From Cohaesibacter intestini (lineage in GTDB: Bacteria; Pseudomonadota; Alphaproteobacteria; Rhizobiales; Cohaesibacteraceae), in the NCBI RefSeq assembly GCF_003324485.1, contig NZ_QODK01000007.1, forward strand, positions 1-64,000: 64,000 nt of DNA, in the 5' to 3' direction. The position numbers were made by a program, and so were the translations under genes. Under the pieces are notes generated by a model. The model made no database searches. It had not been told where the DNA came from and saw nothing but the letters and a program-made list of their open reading frames with translations. Shown one piece after another: positions 61,814 through 64,000 of the stretch; positions within the stretch are counted from its first letter, which is position 1; each line of letters starts with the position of its first letter.

Positions 61814-64000
61814 ATGCTGCAAGGCTGGATGGTCGTGCTGACGACCCTGTTATATATCGGTCTGTTGTTTGCGATCGCCTCCTATGGGGATTATCGCGCA
61901 CGGCGCAATCCCGGCCGGGAACGCAATCCCAATCTCTATGCCCTGTCGCTGGCGGTCTATTGCACCAGCTGGACCTTTTTCGGCTCCGTTGGCCTCGCCA
62001 AGTCGAGTGGCCTTGATTTCATCACCGTCTATATTGGCCCGATCATCCTGTTCACCCTTGGCATCCCGCTCGTCTGGCGGATCATTCGCCTCTCGAAGGC
62101 CGAGCGCATCACCTCGGTTGCCGACTTTCTGGGTGCCCGCTATGGCAAGAACCAGCTTGTCGCAGCGGTGGCGACCGTCATCACGGTGGTTGGCACGATG
62201 CCCTATATCGCGTTGCAGCTCAAAGCGGTGGCCACCTCGGTCGCCACTCTGATGGAGCATCTCAATATCGCCTTCCCGAATGGCAACCTGCCGGTGTTGG
62301 CCGATATTGCCTTTTTCGTGGCAATCGCCATGGCGGTGTTTGCCATCCTGTTCGGCACCCGCCACGCGGACGCAACCGAGCATCAGGATGGCCTCATTCT
62401 CGCGGTGGCGACGGAAAGTGTGGTCAAGCTGTTCGCCTTTCTCACGGTGGGCATGTTCATCACCTTCTGGATTTTCGATGGCCCCGGCGATCTGTTCAGT
62501 CAGGCTTCGGATGCAGGCATTTCCTTCCTCGGGCCACAGGGCGGGCCGGATGCCATCAACTGGATCGTGATGATCACCCTGTCGACCGGAGCGGCTCTTT
62601 TGTTGCCGCGCCAGTTCCATGTCGCGGTGGTGGAGAATACCTCCGAGCGGTCTCTGCGTCGGGCGACATGGATGTTCCCGCTCTATCTGATCCTGATCAA
62701 TCTGTTCGTCATTCCGATTGCGTTGGCGGGGCAATTGTTGCTCGGCAGTCAGGTGGATGCAGACAGCTATGTGCTGACCCTGCCGATGGCCCATGGGGCG
62801 GAAACCATGACGCTGATCGCCTTTCTTGGCGGGCTGTCGGCGGCAACCGCCATGGTCATTGTCTCATCCGTGGCCCTGTCGATCATGATTTCAAACGATC
62901 TGGTCATCCCCTTGATCCTGCGCCGCCATGCGGATCAGGCGATCAGCTCGCCAGATATGGGCCGGACCCTGCTGAATGTGCGGCGGCTGGCCATTCTGGC
63001 ATTGTTCACACTTGCCTATGCCTTCTATCGCACGGCGGTCAACAATACCGCACTCGCACAGATCGGGCTGATCGCCTTTGCGGCGATGGCCCAGTTCCTG
63101 CCTGCGTTGATTGGCGGCCTGATCTGGAAACGGGCCAATGCACGTGGCGCGATTGCCTCCCTGCTGGTTGGCTTCTTTGTCTGGGCCTATACCCTGTTGC
63201 TGCCGATGTTTGCCCAGTCCGGCCTGATCCCGGTGGACTTCCTGGCTGACGGGCCGTTCGGCATCACCTTCCTTAAGCCACAGGCCTTGTTCGGCACCGA
63301 TCTCCCCTCGCTTCTGCACGGAGTTTTCTGGAGCCTTTTGTTCAACCTGATCGCCTATACGGCAGGGTCGGTGTCGCGACAGCCGGAAATGATCGAGCGG
63401 CTGCAGGCCAACATTTTCGTACCGGACGAATTGCGCCCGCCACAGACCCGACGTCTGTTCCGCACCATGCTGACGGCGGGGGACCTGGAAGATATGGTGG
63501 CGCGTTATCTGGGAGCCGAACGCACCTTGCGTAGTTTTCGCGCTCACGCCAAAGAGCGCAGCATGCCCTATGAGCGCAATCTGGATGTGGATCCGCAATT
63601 CCTGCGCTTTGCCGAGCAATTGCTGGCCAGCGCCATTGGCTCGGCCTCCTCGCGGCTGCTGATGAGCCTGCTATTAAAACGACAGGAAGCCTCGCCCAAG
63701 GGGACGATGAAGCTGCTCGACGATGCCTCCGAAGCGCTGCAATATAACCGTGATCTGCTGCAGACCGCGCTCAACCATGTGCGACAGGGCATTGCGGTGT
63801 TCGACACCGATTTGCGTCTCACTCTCTGGAACAAGCCGTTCCGCAGCCTGCTCAATATCCCGCCGGAATTTGGTCAGGTCGGCACGCCCCTGCAATCGAT
63901 CCTGCATCATATTGCTGATCGGGGGGACTTTGGCGAAGGCCAAAGTGAACAGCTGGTCAATGACCGGATCGATCTGATCGTCGTCCAGCAAGCACCCTAT
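61814..64000 (+). CDS. Sodium:solute symporter-histidine kinase fusion (partial, runs off the window)
   Basis: The frame is open to the window edge (729 codons). ATG 61814 follows TAGGAGG. Residues 1 to about 520 are a sodium:solute symporter (SLC5-like) module with many membrane segments: ALSLAVYCTSWTFFGSVGLA, FLGARYGKNQLVAAVATVI, LSGGL-like FLGGLSAATAMVIVSSVALS. A soluble linker follows (RRLFRTMLTAGDLEDMVARYLG), then the start of a PAS domain (LQTALNHVRQGIAVFDTDLRLTLWNKPFRSLL). This order is that of symporter-linked hybrid kinases such as CrbS, which control acetate or other small-acid use. The kinase domain itself must lie beyond base 64000. Confidence 0.88.
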   Translation, partial: MLQGWMVVLTTLLYIGLLFAIASYGDYRARRNPGRERNPNLYALSLAVYCTSWTFFGSVGLAKSSGLDFITVYIGPIILFTLGIPLVWRIIRLSKAERITSVADFLGARYGKNQLVAAVATVITVVGTMPYIALQLKAVATSVATLMEHLNIAFPNGNLPVLADIAFFVAIAMAVFAILFGTRHADATEHQDGLILAVATESVVKLFAFLTVGMFITFWIFDGPGDLFSQASDAGISFLGPQGGPDAINWIVMITLSTGAALLLPRQFHVAVVENTSERSLRRATWMFPLYLILINLFVIPIALAGQLLLGSQVDADSYVLTLPMAHGAETMTLIAFLGGLSAATAMVIVSSVALSIMISNDLVIPLILRRHADQAISSPDMGRTLLNVRRLAILALFTLAYAFYRTAVNNTALAQIGLIAFAAMAQFLPALIGGLIWKRANARGAIASLLVGFFVWAYTLLLPMFAQSGLIPVDFLADGPFGITFLKPQALFGTDLPSLLHGVFWSLLFNLIAYTAGSVSRQPEMIERLQANIFVPDELRPPQTRRLFRTMLTAGDLEDMVARYLGAERTLRSFRAHAKERSMPYERNLDVDPQFLRFAEQLLASAIGSASSRLLMSLLLKRQEASPKGTMKLLDDASEALQYNRDLLQTALNHVRQGIAVFDTDLRLTLWNKPFRSLLNIPPEFGQVGTPLQSILHHIADRGDFGEGQSEQLVNDRIDLIVVQQAPY

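Overview
The window looks like part of an alphaproteobacterial chromosome. The evidence is 5-aminolevulinate synthase (HemA, the alphaproteobacterial C4 route to heme), the FixL-FixJ-FixK oxygen relay, a complete ccoNOQP-ccoGHIS set for cbb3 oxidase, phasins, a PdhS/DivJ-like kinase, and a tRNA-His with A73 and no encoded G-1. A Hyphomicrobiales (Rhizobiales) member is the best guess; the genus cannot be fixed from the sequence.

Bases 1 to about 15,900 are an accessory island that ends at the 3' end of tRNA-His (15906-15982, minus strand). Next to the tRNA lie a tyrosine integrase, three 12-bp iterons and a small excisionase-like gene. Further left come: IS630 and IS5 wreckage (1-2042); a GSU2403-type nucleotidyltransferase with an inverted repeat just before its start (2488-3548); and a unit of one helix-turn-helix protein plus two overlapping, divergent tyrosine-recombinase genes (3998-8123). 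A repeated block that I could not match to a described system follows (8401-13896). It holds three paralogous proteins of MazF/PemK-like appearance. Each is preceded by a strong hairpin whose stem changes from copy to copy by paired substitutions while the loop stays nearly constant (AGCGG...CGAC). Two of the three are followed, after a second covarying hairpin, by a small protein of unknown function. An orphan ParB/RepB-like gene and a 34-bp perfect palindrome lie between the first two copies. This block is the best candidate for an undescribed system.

Bases 16,300 to 35,500 are ordinary chromosome: two phasins, a very large PAS histidine kinase, a MocR regulator divergent from a threonine dehydratase with clear repeated operators, a minus-strand catabolic-looking row (BKACE-like protein lacking its metal ligands, NUDIX hydrolase, aldehyde dehydrogenase, SDR) with a divergent RpiR regulator, a TetR regulator, a RecD-like helicase, a response regulator and a B12-binding radical SAM protein.

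Bases 36,000 to 60,200 are mostly a low-oxygen respiration and heme region: hemA, ccoSIHG, ccoPQON, hemN, fixK, fixJ and fixL. FNR/FixK-like boxes can be seen upstream of hemA, hemN, ccoN and ccoG. Between them are a chemoreceptor, a methyltransferase, LysE and DedA membrane proteins, an AbrB-family membrane protein, a prolyl aminopeptidase and a lipoprotein hydrolase. The window ends with an aminotransferase and the first part of a sodium:solute symporter-histidine kinase fusion that runs off the right edge.
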